Positions 13,035 through 21,361 of a DNA stretch of 24,601 bases are shown here, piece after piece. Each line of letters starts with the position of its first letter. The first letter of the stretch is position 1. The notes beneath the pieces were generated by a model, which had not been told where the DNA came from, made no database searches, and was given only the letters and a program-made list of their open reading frames with translations. The stretch spans positions 1 to 24,601 of the forward strand of contig DASTOB010000191.1 in the NCBI GenBank assembly GCA_035720425.1. The letters run 5' to 3'. The position numbers were made by a program, and so were the translations under genes. This DNA is from DASTOB01 sp035720425 (GTDB lineage: Bacteria > Chloroflexota > Limnocylindria > Limnocylindrales > CSP1-4).

Positions 13035-15779
13035 TCAGGCGGACGGGCGGTCCTCGCGGGGCACCAGGCCGAGCTCGCCGGCCCGGCGCACGGCGGCTCG
13101 GCGGTTGTTGACGCCGAGCTTGGCGTAGATGTTCTTCGTGTGCGTCCGCACGGTGTTCACCGAGACGAACAGGTGACGGGCGATTTCCGGACCGTCCAGG
13201 TCGCCGTGGAGGAGGCGCAGCACCTCGAGCTCCCGCTCGCTCAGCGGCTCGACGAGCGGCTGGGCCGCGGGGGACGGACCGCTGGCCGGCGCCGCGGCGG
13301 ACTCGAGGAGCCGGTGCAGGTAGGGCGACGCTCGGCGCTGCTTCACGGCGAACCTGAGGAGCGCCGTCATCGGCTCGCCCTCGATGAGGAACACACCGAG
13401 ATAGCCCTCCGGCTCGGCAAGCGAAACGGCCCGGTCGAGCGCCTCCAGCGCCCCGGCCGAATCAGCCCGCGCCTGGCGGGCGAGGGACTCGACGATCGCG
13501 ATCGCGATCGCGCTGCCGTACCTCCCGGCCGCTTCGGCCGCTACCCGGAGGCGCTCCGCCAGGCCGATCGTGCCGTCGAGCTGGCGGTCGTCGCCCCTGC
13601 GAACGGCATCCGCCAGGAGCAGCCGGGCGAGCGTCAGGTGCTCGAACTCGTGGAGGTAGGCGAGATCGTCAGACGGTGTGAGGTTCCTCTTTCGTGCCCA
13701 CTCCCAGGCCGGTTCGAGCCTGCCCTGAGCGATCCACACCGTTGCCTTGACCGCTTCGATCGGACGGACGTTCGGGGCGAAGTCCGTCGTGTACACAGGT
13801 TCCGCGTCCTCGATGAGCCGCAGCGCGCCGTCCAGGTCGCCTTCGGCCCGCCGGATGTGTGCGGCGGCGACACGCCAGCGCCACGGATGCTGCGGAAGCC
13901 CGAGCTCTGCTCCGAGGGCTCGGCTGGCCGACAGGTGCTCGATCGCTCCGGCGAGATCGCCGCGCTCGCGAAGAACGCCGCCGATGCCGACGTGCATGTC
14001 GGCGGCACCGCGAAGGACCGGCTTGCCCGCTCGTGTCGCCCGAGCGAGGCCCCGCTCGAAGTGCCGCATCGCGTCGTCGAGGCGTCCCTGGACGATCCGG
14101 ATTTCGGCCAGCGTGATCGCGCCGCCGACCACGTCGGCATCGTGCCCAGCTCGGTCGAGGCTGGCCATGCCCTCGGCGTACGACTGATACGCGGCATCGA
14201 GATCGCCGCCCGTCCACTGCGCGAGACCCAGCAATGCCGCAGCGGCGCCGCGCCCGAGGTGGTCGTCGTCGGCGGCGAGGTCCATCGCACGCCGTGCGTG
14301 GTCAGTCGTGGCGGGCAGATCCCCCTGCGTAAGCGCGAGGGCCGCCCGATACGTCGCGACCGCGCGCGGCAGCTGGCGGACCTGGGCCGCGTCGACCACG
14401 ACCGTCCTGCCCGGCTCGTTCGCTTGTCCGGCCTGGGTTGCGCCGTCTGCCTCGAGCCACCGTTCCACGCGGGCCAGGTGCGGCTCGACTCCCTCCGTCG
14501 TCCCGTCCGCCATCAGCGCGCCGACGAACCCGATGCTCAGCACCGGCCTGGACTCGAAGACGTTCGCCGGCAGCGCAGCCATCCACCGACGCAGGGTCGT
14601 CTCCCGGCGCGTCCGCTGCATGTCCGGTGTCGCCAGCTCGATCAGCGTCGCGGCGCGCTCGAAGTCGGAACTCGCCAGCGCGTGTCGGATCGCCTCGGGA
14701 TGGTCGCCGTTCGCCTCGAACCAGTCGCTTGCCCTCCGGTGGAGACCCGGGACTGCGCCCGGCCGCTCGTCGAGGAGGCGCGCCCGGAGGACGTCGGCGA
14801 ACAGGTGGTGATAGCGGTACCAGCGCCGACGGTCGTCGAGCGCGATGAGGAACAGGTTGGCCCGGTCGAGGGCTTCGAGCTGTGTCCGGCCGTCATTCCT
14901 GCCGGTGACCGCGTCGCACAGGGCACCGGTCAGTCGGTCGAGAACGGCCGTGTCCAGCAGGAACGTCCGGACGTCATCGGTCTGCCGGGCCAGGACTTCG
15001 TCTACGAGATAGTCGACGATGTAGCGGTCATCGCCGGCGAAGGACGCGATGAACGAGGCGGCGTCCGTGCGTCCGTTCACGGACAGCGCGGCGAGCTGGA
15101 GCGCGGCGATCCAGCCCTCGGTCCGCGCCTCGAGTGCGGCGACCTCGGCGCTCGCGAGCTCGAGACCCATCGACCCGTTCAGGTACGCGGCGGCCTCATC
15201 CGGCGTGAACCGAAGGTCCGCGGCGCGAATCTCGGTGAGCTCCCCGCGGGCACGAAGGCGCGACAGGGGAAGGGGCGGGTCGGAGCGGGTGGCGATGACG
15301 AGGTGCGCCGTCGGGGGCAGACGATCGATCAGGGTTGCGACACCATCGTGAATGTCCGGTCGATCGATGACGTGATAGTCGTCGAGGACCAGCACGACGT
15401 CATCGCGAGTGGCGGCGAGCTCATTGATCAACGCCCGCAGCGCGAGATCCACCTGCGGCTGCGCCGACTCCAGCGCCGCGCTCGCCGAGGCGCCGATCGT
15501 CGGGACCGCCGTCGTCAGGGCGGCGACGACGTAGGCCCAGAAGGTGGCCGGATCGTTGTCCTCCGGGTCGAGGGACAGCCATGCGGTAGCTGCCGGGGGG
15601 TCCTGGGCCTCGATCCAGGCCCCCACGAGGGTCGACTTCCCGAACCCGGGCGGCGCCGAGGCGAGGGTCAGCTTCGACTGGACGCCGCGCGACAGGCGAT
15701 CGGCGAGGCGCTGGCGCACGACCGCGCCGCCACGTGCGTGCGGTGCGTGCAGCTTGGTCTGAAGCAGTCGGCGATCCAC
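13035..15779 (-). CDS. MalT-like LuxR-family ATP-dependent transcriptional activator
   Basis: 914-residue STAND-type regulator. The NTPase has Walker A in APPGFGKSTL (42-51), the MalT-type WLSLDPEDNDPATFW (67-81), Walker B DDVVLVLDDYHVI (126-138), and the arm-type motif ATRSDPPLPLSRLRARGEL (163-181). A winged-helix/arm region (FTPDEAAAYL, RTEGWIAALQLAAL) and YRYHHLFADVLRARL follow. Residues about 430-830 are TPR-like sensor repeats. The C-terminal LuxR HTH is complete: LSERELEVLRLLHGDLDGPEIARHLF, then SVNTVRTHTKNIYAKLGV. The length matches the MalT family. Start GTG 15779 gives the family N-terminus (LLQTKLHAP); the Shine-Dalgarno is weak or absent. The inducer is unknown. The six or seven genes downstream on the same strand are its likely targets. 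Confidence 0.95.
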   Translation of the reverse strand: MDRRLLQTKLHAPHARGGAVVRQRLADRLSRGVQSKLTLASAPPGFGKSTLVGAWIEAQDPPAATAWLSLDPEDNDPATFWAYVVAALTTAVPTIGASASAALESAQPQVDLALRALINELAATRDDVVLVLDDYHVIDRPDIHDGVATLIDRLPPTAHLVIATRSDPPLPLSRLRARGELTEIRAADLRFTPDEAAAYLNGSMGLELASAEVAALEARTEGWIAALQLAALSVNGRTDAASFIASFAGDDRYIVDYLVDEVLARQTDDVRTFLLDTAVLDRLTGALCDAVTGRNDGRTQLEALDRANLFLIALDDRRRWYRYHHLFADVLRARLLDERPGAVPGLHRRASDWFEANGDHPEAIRHALASSDFERAATLIELATPDMQRTRRETTLRRWMAALPANVFESRPVLSIGFVGALMADGTTEGVEPHLARVERWLEADGATQAGQANEPGRTVVVDAAQVRQLPRAVATYRAALALTQGDLPATTDHARRAMDLAADDDHLGRGAAAALLGLAQWTGGDLDAAYQSYAEGMASLDRAGHDADVVGGAITLAEIRIVQGRLDDAMRHFERGLARATRAGKPVLRGAADMHVGIGGVLRERGDLAGAIEHLSASRALGAELGLPQHPWRWRVAAAHIRRAEGDLDGALRLIEDAEPVYTTDFAPNVRPIEAVKATVWIAQGRLEPAWEWARKRNLTPSDDLAYLHEFEHLTLARLLLADAVRRGDDRQLDGTIGLAERLRVAAEAAGRYGSAIAIAIVESLARQARADSAGALEALDRAVSLAEPEGYLGVFLIEGEPMTALLRFAVKQRRASPYLHRLLESAAAPASGPSPAAQPLVEPLSERELEVLRLLHGDLDGPEIARHLFVSVNTVRTHTKNIYAKLGVNNRRAAVRRAGELGLVPREDRPSA

Positions 15780-15879
15780 GTCGGCTGATTCTGAAGCCTG
15801 GAGCCCGCGACGGTTGTCTCGCGCGCATCCCGAGCGGTCTCGGAGCAGTCGTCGAGCGCGACCTGATGGTCTCGGGCAG

Positions 15880-17400
15880 TCAGCCGCCGATGTCCATGCT
15901 GGAGTAGATGATCCGTTCGATCTCCTGGATCAGCCCGGGGCTGGTGTCCTTCGGTGTCTCCGCCTCGATCCAGATCCGGAAACCGAATTGGTGGTCGATG
16001 ATCCAGATCCTGAGCGTGTCTCCAGGCGCGGTTGCCGTTCGTGGCCCATCGGACTCGTCGAACCAGAGGTGGAACGGTCCTTCGTCGCAGGCGGCGTCCT
16101 CGCGAACGGTCAGCGTCACCAGGCTTGCCGCCCGCATGTTGACGCGGACGCGCATCGGCTCGGTCGCCTCGACACCTGGGATCGCCGTCAACGCAGTTGC
16201 CACATCGACGGTCGATGTACCGGTGTCCGATCCAAGCTGCCCGGTACACGGGTCCGCATAGATCCGATCCGGGAGGTACTCGCAGTCAAGATTGGGCCCG
16301 CATCGGTTGCTGGCCGCGCCACGGAAGACGATCCTCGCGCCGCCTTTGGCGATGGTGGAATCGCCGTCTCCGATCCAGCCCGTCGCCGGGACGCTGAACC
16401 CGATCATTCCGGTCCTATAACTGGCGCCCTCGACCGTGACGTGATTCGTGTTCGGGTTCACGAAGCGGCCAACCTCGAGGTTACCTGCCGGGAGCAGGTG
16501 CTCGAGGCTGATCGAGCCGACGATGGTCTCGATCGCCGCCACAGATTCCGGGCTCGTGCCGGGGCTCGTCTCTGCATCGATCCAGATCAGTGCCCCGTCA
16601 ACGTCGATGATCCAGACGGTGATGGAGTGACCGGCGCCCGATGGATATCGGTCGCCGAGGTCGCGTTCAAACCAAAGATGGAATTCGCTCGGCGAGCAGC
16701 CGGTGTCCTCCGGGATGGTCAGATCAATGCGGTGGGTCGGGAAGCCGCCGATGGTCACCCGTTCGGGCCCGGCGACGACGACAGTGCCCGGAATCGAGGC
16801 GACCGCAGCGGCGAGCTTCTCGGCGTCGGGCCCGATGACCGGCCCGCGAACGTGTCCGCACGGGTCGACGTTGACGCCCTCGGGAGTGCCGGTCCAGAAG
16901 AACAGCTCGGCGCTATCGCCCGTGTCGAGGTGGAACTCGCCATTGCTGGTCCAATCGGTCGTCGGCACGTGGAAACGAAGCTGGACGCCCTGCCGGATCA
17001 GCGGGTAGAACCCGGGGTCGAGCCTGCCTGACCGAGGAAACGCCACCGCCGGCCGCGGGCTCGCGCTCTGCGCCGATGAGCTCGGCGTTGGGCTTCCCGA
17101 GCCGGGGCCGCTCACGTCATCGCCGAGCGATGTGGCGAGGCCGATGCCCACGACGGCAACCGCAACGACGGCAGTCCCGGCGACGATGAGGTTGGTGGCG
17201 CGGCGTCTGTGCCCGAACAGGTCCGTGCCGATCAACCGCCTCACGGAAATCCCTCCCCTTCCAAGGAGGCCGCGTCGCGCTGGACGTCGCGCAGCGATGG
17301 CGCGGGCAACGGCCTCCGAAGTGGCCGGCGCCGTCGCGCCTGCGGAGAGCTCGAGGAGCATCAGCTCAAGGCGCGATTCGAAGGCGTTCCGCTCGCTCAT
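15880..17400 (-). CDS. Membrane-anchored putative anti-sigma factor with duplicated extracytoplasmic domain
   Basis: 506 residues. A short cytoplasmic part (1-68: RLELMLLELSAGATAPATSEAVARAIAAR) precedes one membrane span (69-91, TNLIVAGTAVVAVAVVGIGLA). A Ser/Pro-rich linker (96-120) and two homologous outer domains follow, about 125-296 and 309-499. Both outer domains carry a DPC motif (179-181; 383-385), FHLWF (240-244; 443-447), WIID (263-266; 466-469) and IWI-D/E-AET (272-278; 476-482). The canonical zinc-binding HxxxCxxC of anti-sigma domains is absent. ATG 17400 overlaps the ECF sigma stop (ATGA, 17397-17400), which is the main reason for the anti-sigma call. The outer domains may sense an extracellular ligand. 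The family is unknown to me. Confidence 0.82.
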   Translation of the reverse strand: MSERNAFESRLELMLLELSAGATAPATSEAVARAIAARRPARRGLLGRGGISVRRLIGTDLFGHRRRATNLIVAGTAVVAVAVVGIGLATSLGDDVSGPGSGSPTPSSSAQSASPRPAVAFPRSGRLDPGFYPLIRQGVQLRFHVPTTDWTSNGEFHLDTGDSAELFFWTGTPEGVNVDPCGHVRGPVIGPDAEKLAAAVASIPGTVVVAGPERVTIGGFPTHRIDLTIPEDTGCSPSEFHLWFERDLGDRYPSGAGHSITVWIIDVDGALIWIDAETSPGTSPESVAAIETIVGSISLEHLLPAGNLEVGRFVNPNTNHVTVEGASYRTGMIGFSVPATGWIGDGDSTIAKGGARIVFRGAASNRCGPNLDCEYLPDRIYADPCTGQLGSDTGTSTVDVATALTAIPGVEATEPMRVRVNMRAASLVTLTVREDAACDEGPFHLWFDESDGPRTATAPGDTLRIWIIDHQFGFRIWIEAETPKDTSPGLIQEIERIIYSSMDIGG

Positions 17401-17978
17401 TCGCCGAGTTCCCTTCGTAGTCGCTCGAGCAGGCGCTGGAGGCGGGCCCGGGTTCCCGCCGGGGTGAGTCCGGTTGCCCGCGCCAGCTCCGTGGAGGTCA
17501 GTCCGCCGACGTACCGCAGCGCCACGAGCTCGCGATCGGCCGGCGCGAGCTTGGCAAAGGCATTCGCGAGGTCGATCGCCTCCGCCCGCTCGATCTGGTT
17601 CGACAAGCCGCGCTGGCTCGAATCGACGTGTTCGACCGCGATCTCGCGCACCGCCCGACGCGCGGCGCGGCCGGCCAGGCCGCGCGCCTGGTTGGCGGCG
17701 ATCGAGACAAGCCAAGGCCGCAGGCTGTCGGTCGCCTTCAGGCGATCGAGCGCCCGCCAAGCTCGGGGCCACGCCGCGGCCACCGCCTCCTCGGCGAGCG
17801 ATAGGTCGCCGCAGACGAGAAACGCCACCCGGCGCATCTCCGGCGTGTACGACTCGACGATCCATCGAAACGCAGCCTCGTCGCCCTCGCGGGCTCGCGT
17901 TACCACCGCGTCCGCCCCCGGATCGTCGAGACGCGCGGCACTCACCGCCATCGTCGGTGCGCCAGCCACTGTGTCCAT
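17397..17978 (-). CDS. ECF-family RNA polymerase sigma factor
   Basis: 193 residues. Region sigma2 covers about 26-105: EGDEAAFRWIVESYTPEMRRVAFLVCGD, LSLAEEAVAAAWPRAWRAL, and the -10 recognition helix region LRPWLVSIAANQAR. Sigma4 covers about 140-192: AFAKLAPADRELVALRYVGGLTSTELARATG, then TPAGTRARLQRLLERLRREL. There is no C-terminal extension, as expected where a separate membrane anti-sigma is encoded next door. Start ATG 17978 is used; ATG at codon 10 (MAVSAARL) is possible and no strong Shine-Dalgarno decides. It overlaps the downstream membrane protein gene by ATGA. Such pairs usually autoregulate their own promoter. Confidence 0.93.
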   Translation of the reverse strand: MDTVAGAPTMAVSAARLDDPGADAVVTRAREGDEAAFRWIVESYTPEMRRVAFLVCGDLSLAEEAVAAAWPRAWRALDRLKATDSLRPWLVSIAANQARGLAGRAARRAVREIAVEHVDSSQRGLSNQIERAEAIDLANAFAKLAPADRELVALRYVGGLTSTELARATGLTPAGTRARLQRLLERLRRELGE

Positions 17979-18034
17979 CGGTCACGACTCATGCCGCACA
18001 GACCCGTCGACCCCGGCAAGGTGATTCACGTGCG

Positions 18035-18061
18035 TGTCAACAGGGGTTGCGTGACGGTTCC
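18035..18061 (-). promoter_or_regulatory. Possible promoter region of the ECF sigma/anti-sigma operon
   Basis: On the minus strand a GGAACC (ECF-like -35) lies upstream of a TTGACA (housekeeping -35 consensus), within the 195-base gap before ATG 17978. No convincing -10 follows either at standard spacing, so which of the two is used, if either, remains open. Confidence 0.25.
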
Positions 18062-18173
18062 CGGCGAGCATTGTGAACCGATTACCGAGCGGCACCTGCC
18101 GTGCCCGCGTGCGGAATGGCGCGGCGCTGTCGCACGTCGGCGACGACGCCTGGCGGCCGTGGTCGCCGGGCGA

Positions 18174-18731
18174 TCACGTACTGGCTCGGGGTCGCGACTC
18201 GAGCAGGTAGGCGATGTGCTCAATCTGATGGTCCATCGAGTCCGTAGGTCGCGCGGCGATCTCGAAGGGCGCGCGCCGTGGCGGCTCGCGCCGCGACGGG
18301 AGCGCCACGAGGAACCGAGTGACACCGTAGCGGGCAGTCGCCCAGTCGAGCAGGGCGCCGAGTGCCTCCGCGGCGTAACCCTGGGATCGATGCGCCGGGT
18401 GAATCCGGCATGAAACCTCGAGCCGGCCCCGTTCGTCCGGCGGCCCGTGGAACCCGATTGTTCCGATCACGCGGCGCGCCTCCTCGCGTTCGGTCAGCAC
18501 GATCGCGCGGCCGAGGCCAGGGAAGCCCTCGGTCTCGGCGGCGCGCCCGGCGACGTGGAGTTGGACGACATGGCTCGAGTCGCTCAGCAACCAGCGACCA
18601 ACCCGCGCCGCCAGTTCGGCCGAGGCGGCGGCGCGTTCCGCCGCCACAACCGCCGCCACGAAAGGTGCTGTCAGGGCGACGAGCTCCAGCCGCGCCGTCC
18701 GGATCGGCGCGACGGACTCCCAGGGCGCCAT
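18174..18731 (-). CDS. GNAT-family N-acetyltransferase
   Basis: 185 residues of the RimJ/RimL-like GNAT type, which transfer acetyl from acetyl-CoA to amines or protein N-termini. The opening is IRTARLELVALTAPF. A central strand reads VIGTIGFHGPPDERGRLEVSCRI, followed by the acetyl-CoA pyrophosphate loop HPAHRSQGYAAEALGALLDW (111-130; R-x-x-G-Y-A form). The last part, after VTRFLVALPSRREPP, departs from the common N-x-x-S/GF ending and closes with DHQIEHIAYLLE. ATG 18731 starts just before the domain; the frame runs further upstream into the neighbouring gene's antisense. It lies 41 bases downstream of the beta-propeller gene on the same strand. The substrate is unknown. Confidence 0.88.
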   Translation of the reverse strand: MAPWESVAPIRTARLELVALTAPFVAAVVAAERAAASAELAARVGRWLLSDSSHVVQLHVAGRAAETEGFPGLGRAIVLTEREEARRVIGTIGFHGPPDERGRLEVSCRIHPAHRSQGYAAEALGALLDWATARYGVTRFLVALPSRREPPRRAPFEIAARPTDSMDHQIEHIAYLLESRPRAST

Positions 18732-18772
18732 CGAGAGCGTTGACTCACGTGCGCCAAGGTCGACTCGCCCGT

Positions 18773-19663
18773 TCAGCGCGTCGTGACGTAGATGTCCTGT
18801 GAACCCTCGCCACCCGCCCGGACCGAGCCGAAGTACAGGGCTGAGCCGTTCCAGGAAAGCGATGGCCGGAGGTCGTTCACGCTGCTGTTCACGGCGCCGC
18901 CGAGGTTCGTCGGGGAGGACCACGAGTCGGCGGTCGAGGCTCGTGTCGACGTCCAGATGTCGAGGCCGCCCAGGCCGCCGGGACGGTTCGAGTCGAAGAA
19001 GATCTCCAATCCGTCGCGCCGGACGTTCGGGCGGAAGTCGTCCTGGGCGCTGCTCAGGGCGGCTACCACGGCTGGCGCTCCGAAGCCCGAACCGTTGAAC
19101 GCGCTGACGTAGATGTCGCCGAGGCCGCCAACGCGTGTGCTCGAGAAGTAGAGCTCCGTCTCGAGCAGCGAGGGGCTCGCCTCGTTCGCTCCGCTGTTCA
19201 CGCTGCAGCCAAGGTTCTGCGGAGCCGCCCAGCCCTTGGTCTCGTGCCGGCGGGTCATGTACAGATCGTCGCCGCCGCAGCCGCCGGCACGGGCGCTGAC
19301 GAACAGGAACGTCCGGCCGTTCCGATGGGCCATCGGGCAGAGCTCGTTCGCAGAGCTGTTGACGGCGGCGAAGTTCGTGGGCTCGCCCCAGCCGCCGTCG
19401 GCGGTGCGCTCCGCGTACCAGATGTCGAGGCCGCCCAGTCCGCCGGCGCGGTTCGAGGCGAAGTACAGCACGTCACCGCGCTGTGCGACGAACGGACAGC
19501 CCTCGAGCGCGGCGGTGTTGAGGGTGCCGCTTGTGCCGGCCATCGACTCGATGCTCGTTGCGGCCGTCCACGGGCCGGCGCTCCACGCCACCGCGCCCGC
19601 AGCCGTCGCGAGGAGGAGGGCGCCTCCGACGACGAGTCCGATTGTTCTCCCCAGGGTGCGCAT
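18773..19663 (-). CDS. Exported PD40 (TolB-like WD40) beta-propeller repeat protein
   Basis: 296 residues. An N-terminal hydrophobic segment (IGLVVGGALLLATAAGAVAW, 8-27) is a signal peptide or anchor. Five PD40 repeats of about 50 residues follow: LYFASNRAGGLGGLDIW (66-82), FLFVSARAGGCGGDDLY (119-135), LYFSSTRVGGLGDIY (171-185), IFFDSNRPGGLGGLDIW (221-237) and LYFGSVRAGGEGSQDIY (276-292). Blade linkers have NSSANELCP-type sequence. Two cysteine-rich spots (C56, C109, C129, C153) may form disulfides. The repeats are also visible as near-identical DNA (around 18955-19000 and 19420-19465). ATG 19663 is preceded by GGAGG. It is divergent from the LuxR pair. Five blades is fewer than the usual six or seven, so assembly or partners may complete the ring. 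Confidence 0.92.
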   Translation of the reverse strand: MRTLGRTIGLVVGGALLLATAAGAVAWSAGPWTAATSIESMAGTSGTLNTAALEGCPFVAQRGDVLYFASNRAGGLGGLDIWYAERTADGGWGEPTNFAAVNSSANELCPMAHRNGRTFLFVSARAGGCGGDDLYMTRRHETKGWAAPQNLGCSVNSGANEASPSLLETELYFSSTRVGGLGDIYVSAFNGSGFGAPAVVAALSSAQDDFRPNVRRDGLEIFFDSNRPGGLGGLDIWTSTRASTADSWSSPTNLGGAVNSSVNDLRPSLSWNGSALYFGSVRAGGEGSQDIYVTTR

Positions 19664-19685
19664 CGCTGCAGTCCTCCAGGCTCCT

Positions 19686-19702
19686 GCACGAATCGGTCGT
19701 GC
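19686..19702. promoter_or_regulatory. Inverted repeat in the divergent promoter region
   Basis: GCACGA-ATCGG-TCGTGC has perfect 6-base arms with a 5-base centre. It sits just upstream of the PD40 ribosome site, in the 139-base region shared with the divergent LuxR genes. It is an operator candidate, proposed from symmetry and position only. Confidence 0.4.
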
Positions 19703-19720
19703 GCGTGTCGCTGGGGGCGA

Positions 19721-19780
19721 GCATCCGACGCCCGCGGTGGGCTGCCCATTCGCCAAACGGCGTATTTACGGCATCCGACG
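19721..19780. repeat. Direct repeat GCATCCGACG, two copies exactly 50 bases apart
   Basis: Identical 10-mers occupy 19721-19730 and 19771-19780 within the divergent promoter region. The second copy ends seven bases before a TACCGT -10 candidate of the first LuxR gene. A pair of regulator-binding sites is a plausible reading. Confidence 0.4.
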
Positions 19781-19787
19781 ACCGGCG

Positions 19788-19793
19788 TACCGT
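19788..19793 (+). promoter_or_regulatory. Putative -10 element (TACCGT) for the LuxR pair
   Basis: TACCGT lies nine bases before ATG 19803. Transcription from it would give a leader of only about three bases. No Shine-Dalgarno is present. The spacing is looser than the six or seven bases seen elsewhere, so this one is weaker. Confidence 0.3.
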
Positions 19794-19802
19794 TCCGCGC
19801 AC

Positions 19803-20573
19803 ATGCGGTTGGCGCACTCGGATCTCTCGGCGATCCTGCGCTTCCTCTCCGACGCTGACGCCTTGGGCTCAGAGGAGGCCTATGGTCCGGCCGTGCGCGA
19901 GCGCCTGCGGGTGCTGATTCCGTGCGACCGCGTCAGCTATGAGCAGGCCGACGTAACGGCGCGCCGGTTCACGGATCCCGAGGCGCAGCTATACGAGTCG
20001 GAGGACGCCGTCTACTGGGCGCTCGGACCGTGTTCGATCACCGAGTACCGGGTGCGTACGGGCGACGTGTCGGCGGTCCGGATGTCCGATCTGATCAGTC
20101 GTCGCCGATACCACGAGCAGCCGCTCTACCGGGAGTACTTCGCGCCGAGCGGCATCGAGCACTTTCTTGAGCTCGGGCTGTCGAGTGTGCCAGCGAGCTA
20201 TCGGGCGCTCGTGCTGTATCGCGGAAGCGACGCCCCGGACTTCTCCGAGCGCGAGCGCACCATCCTCGAGCTGCTTCGACCTCACCTCCGCGCACGTGAG
20301 GCACGTGCCACGCTCGTGGCGTTGGTGGCCGGATGGCCTCCCGTGCCCGAAGACGGCAGCGAGACCGACGACCTTCAGCTCACGACGCGCGAGCGGGAGA
20401 TCGTCGCCATGGTCGCCGCCGGCAAGACGAACGCCGCGATCGCGAGCGAGTTGTGGATCTCTCCGGCGACGGTGAAGAAGCACCTGGAAAACACGTACCT
20501 GAAGCTCGGCGTGGGCAACCGGGCAGCGGCGGCCAGCCGCCTCCGAGCGGAGACAGACCGGACGCTCGCATGA
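19803..20573 (+). CDS. LuxR-family transcriptional regulator, first of a tandem pair
   Basis: 256 residues. An N-terminal region of about 185 residues, possibly GAF-like, contains YWALGPCSITEYRVRTGD (71-88), RYHEQPLYREYFAPSGIEH (102-120) and ERERTILELLRPHLRAREARA (149-169). The C-terminal LuxR HTH (191-247) reads LTTREREIVAMVAAGKTNAAIASELW, then SPATVKKHLENTYLKLGV. There is no receiver phosphoacceptor and no membrane segment, so it probably binds a small ligand or partner. ATG 19803 is chosen because the domain begins there; the longer frame to the left is antisense to the PD40 gene. Its stop overlaps the start of its paralogue (ATGA, 20570-20573). Confidence 0.92.
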   Translation: MRLAHSDLSAILRFLSDADALGSEEAYGPAVRERLRVLIPCDRVSYEQADVTARRFTDPEAQLYESEDAVYWALGPCSITEYRVRTGDVSAVRMSDLISRRRYHEQPLYREYFAPSGIEHFLELGLSSVPASYRALVLYRGSDAPDFSERERTILELLRPHLRAREARATLVALVAGWPPVPEDGSETDDLQLTTREREIVAMVAAGKTNAAIASELWISPATVKKHLENTYLKLGVGNRAAAASRLRAETDRTLA

Positions 20574-21361
20574 CGACCTTGATGGCCGCCACCGTTCGTC
20601 GGGCAGACCTCGAGGCGATTCTCGCGCTTCTCGCGGATAGCCAGGAGTACGACGGCGATGAGGCCTATCCGCCGGATCTCGTCGGCCGGTTCGCGCAGCT
20701 CATCCCGGCGGCCCACATCGTGTACCGCGAGAACGACCTCGAGGGGCGCCGGACCCCGCGCATGATCGATGCCGCCGGTGTCTTTCTGGACGAGGCCGAC
20801 GAGCACTACTGGGCGGTCGGTCCGTGCCCGGTGACCGTCTATCGCAGCCGGACCGGCGACCTGTCGTCGGCGCGGCTCTCCGATGTCGTCTCCTGGCGGG
20901 CCTACCGCGAGACGGCCCTGTACCGCGAGTACTTCCGGCCCGGCGGAATCGACCACCTGCTCGATCTCGCACTGGAGGCTGGCGGCGGCCGGCAGCGCTC
21001 GGTCCTCTTCTGCCGTGAGCGCGGCGATCGGGACTTCACGGAGCGCGACCGCGCCGTGCTCGAGCTGCTCCGGCCGCACCTTCGCGCCCGCGAGGCGCGA
21101 GCGGATCTGAGGCGTCGGGTCCTCGCAACCACCGCGGACCACCCCGACGGGCTCGCCGGCGCCGCGACCGCCCTGACGCCGCGCGAGCGCGAGGTCGTCT
21201 ACCTGGCCGGAGCCGGCAGAACCAACGCGGAGATCGCCGGAGCGCTGTGGATTTCACCGGCGACGGTCAAGAAGCACCTGGAGAACGTCTATCTGAAGCT
21301 CGGCGTCGGCAGCCGGGCGGCGGCTGCCAGCGAGGCGCGCTCGCGCGGTTCCGTCGGCTGA
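20570..21361 (+). CDS. LuxR-family transcriptional regulator, second of a tandem pair
   Basis: 263-residue paralogue of the preceding gene, colinear over its whole length. Shared blocks are YWAVGPCPVTVYRSRTGDLS (80-99), YRETALYREYFRPGGIDHLLDLAL, ERDRAVLELLRPHLRAREARA (158-178), and the HTH LTPREREVVYLAGAGRTNAEIAGALW, then SPATVKKHLENVYLKLGV (201-247). Their recognition helices differ at only one or two positions, so the two should bind the same or very similar sites, perhaps as a heterodimer. The N-terminal halves differ more, pointing to different signals. The start ATG 20570 overlaps the previous stop; a second ATG four codons in is possible. Its stop shares one base with the next start (TGATG). 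Confidence 0.92.
   Translation: MTTLMAATVRRADLEAILALLADSQEYDGDEAYPPDLVGRFAQLIPAAHIVYRENDLEGRRTPRMIDAAGVFLDEADEHYWAVGPCPVTVYRSRTGDLSSARLSDVVSWRAYRETALYREYFRPGGIDHLLDLALEAGGGRQRSVLFCRERGDRDFTERDRAVLELLRPHLRAREARADLRRRVLATTADHPDGLAGAATALTPREREVVYLAGAGRTNAEIAGALWISPATVKKHLENVYLKLGVGSRAAAASEARSRGSVG

Noticed and set aside
13140..15788. An 882-codon open frame on the plus strand across the LuxR/MalT gene
   Set aside because: It is antisense to a gene with complete Walker and HTH motifs, has Arg/Gly/Asp-rich low-complexity translation and no recognisable domain. High GC makes long antisense frames common.
15830..15843. Small hairpin CCGAG-CGGT-CTCGG after the anti-sigma gene
   Set aside because: A 5-base stem with no T-tract in GC-rich DNA is too weak to call a terminator.
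15880..17985. A single 701-codon reading of the anti-sigma frame
   Set aside because: The first 195 codons are antisense-like shadow sequence overlapping the ECF sigma gene. ATG 17400 with the ATGA overlap gives a sensible protein start.
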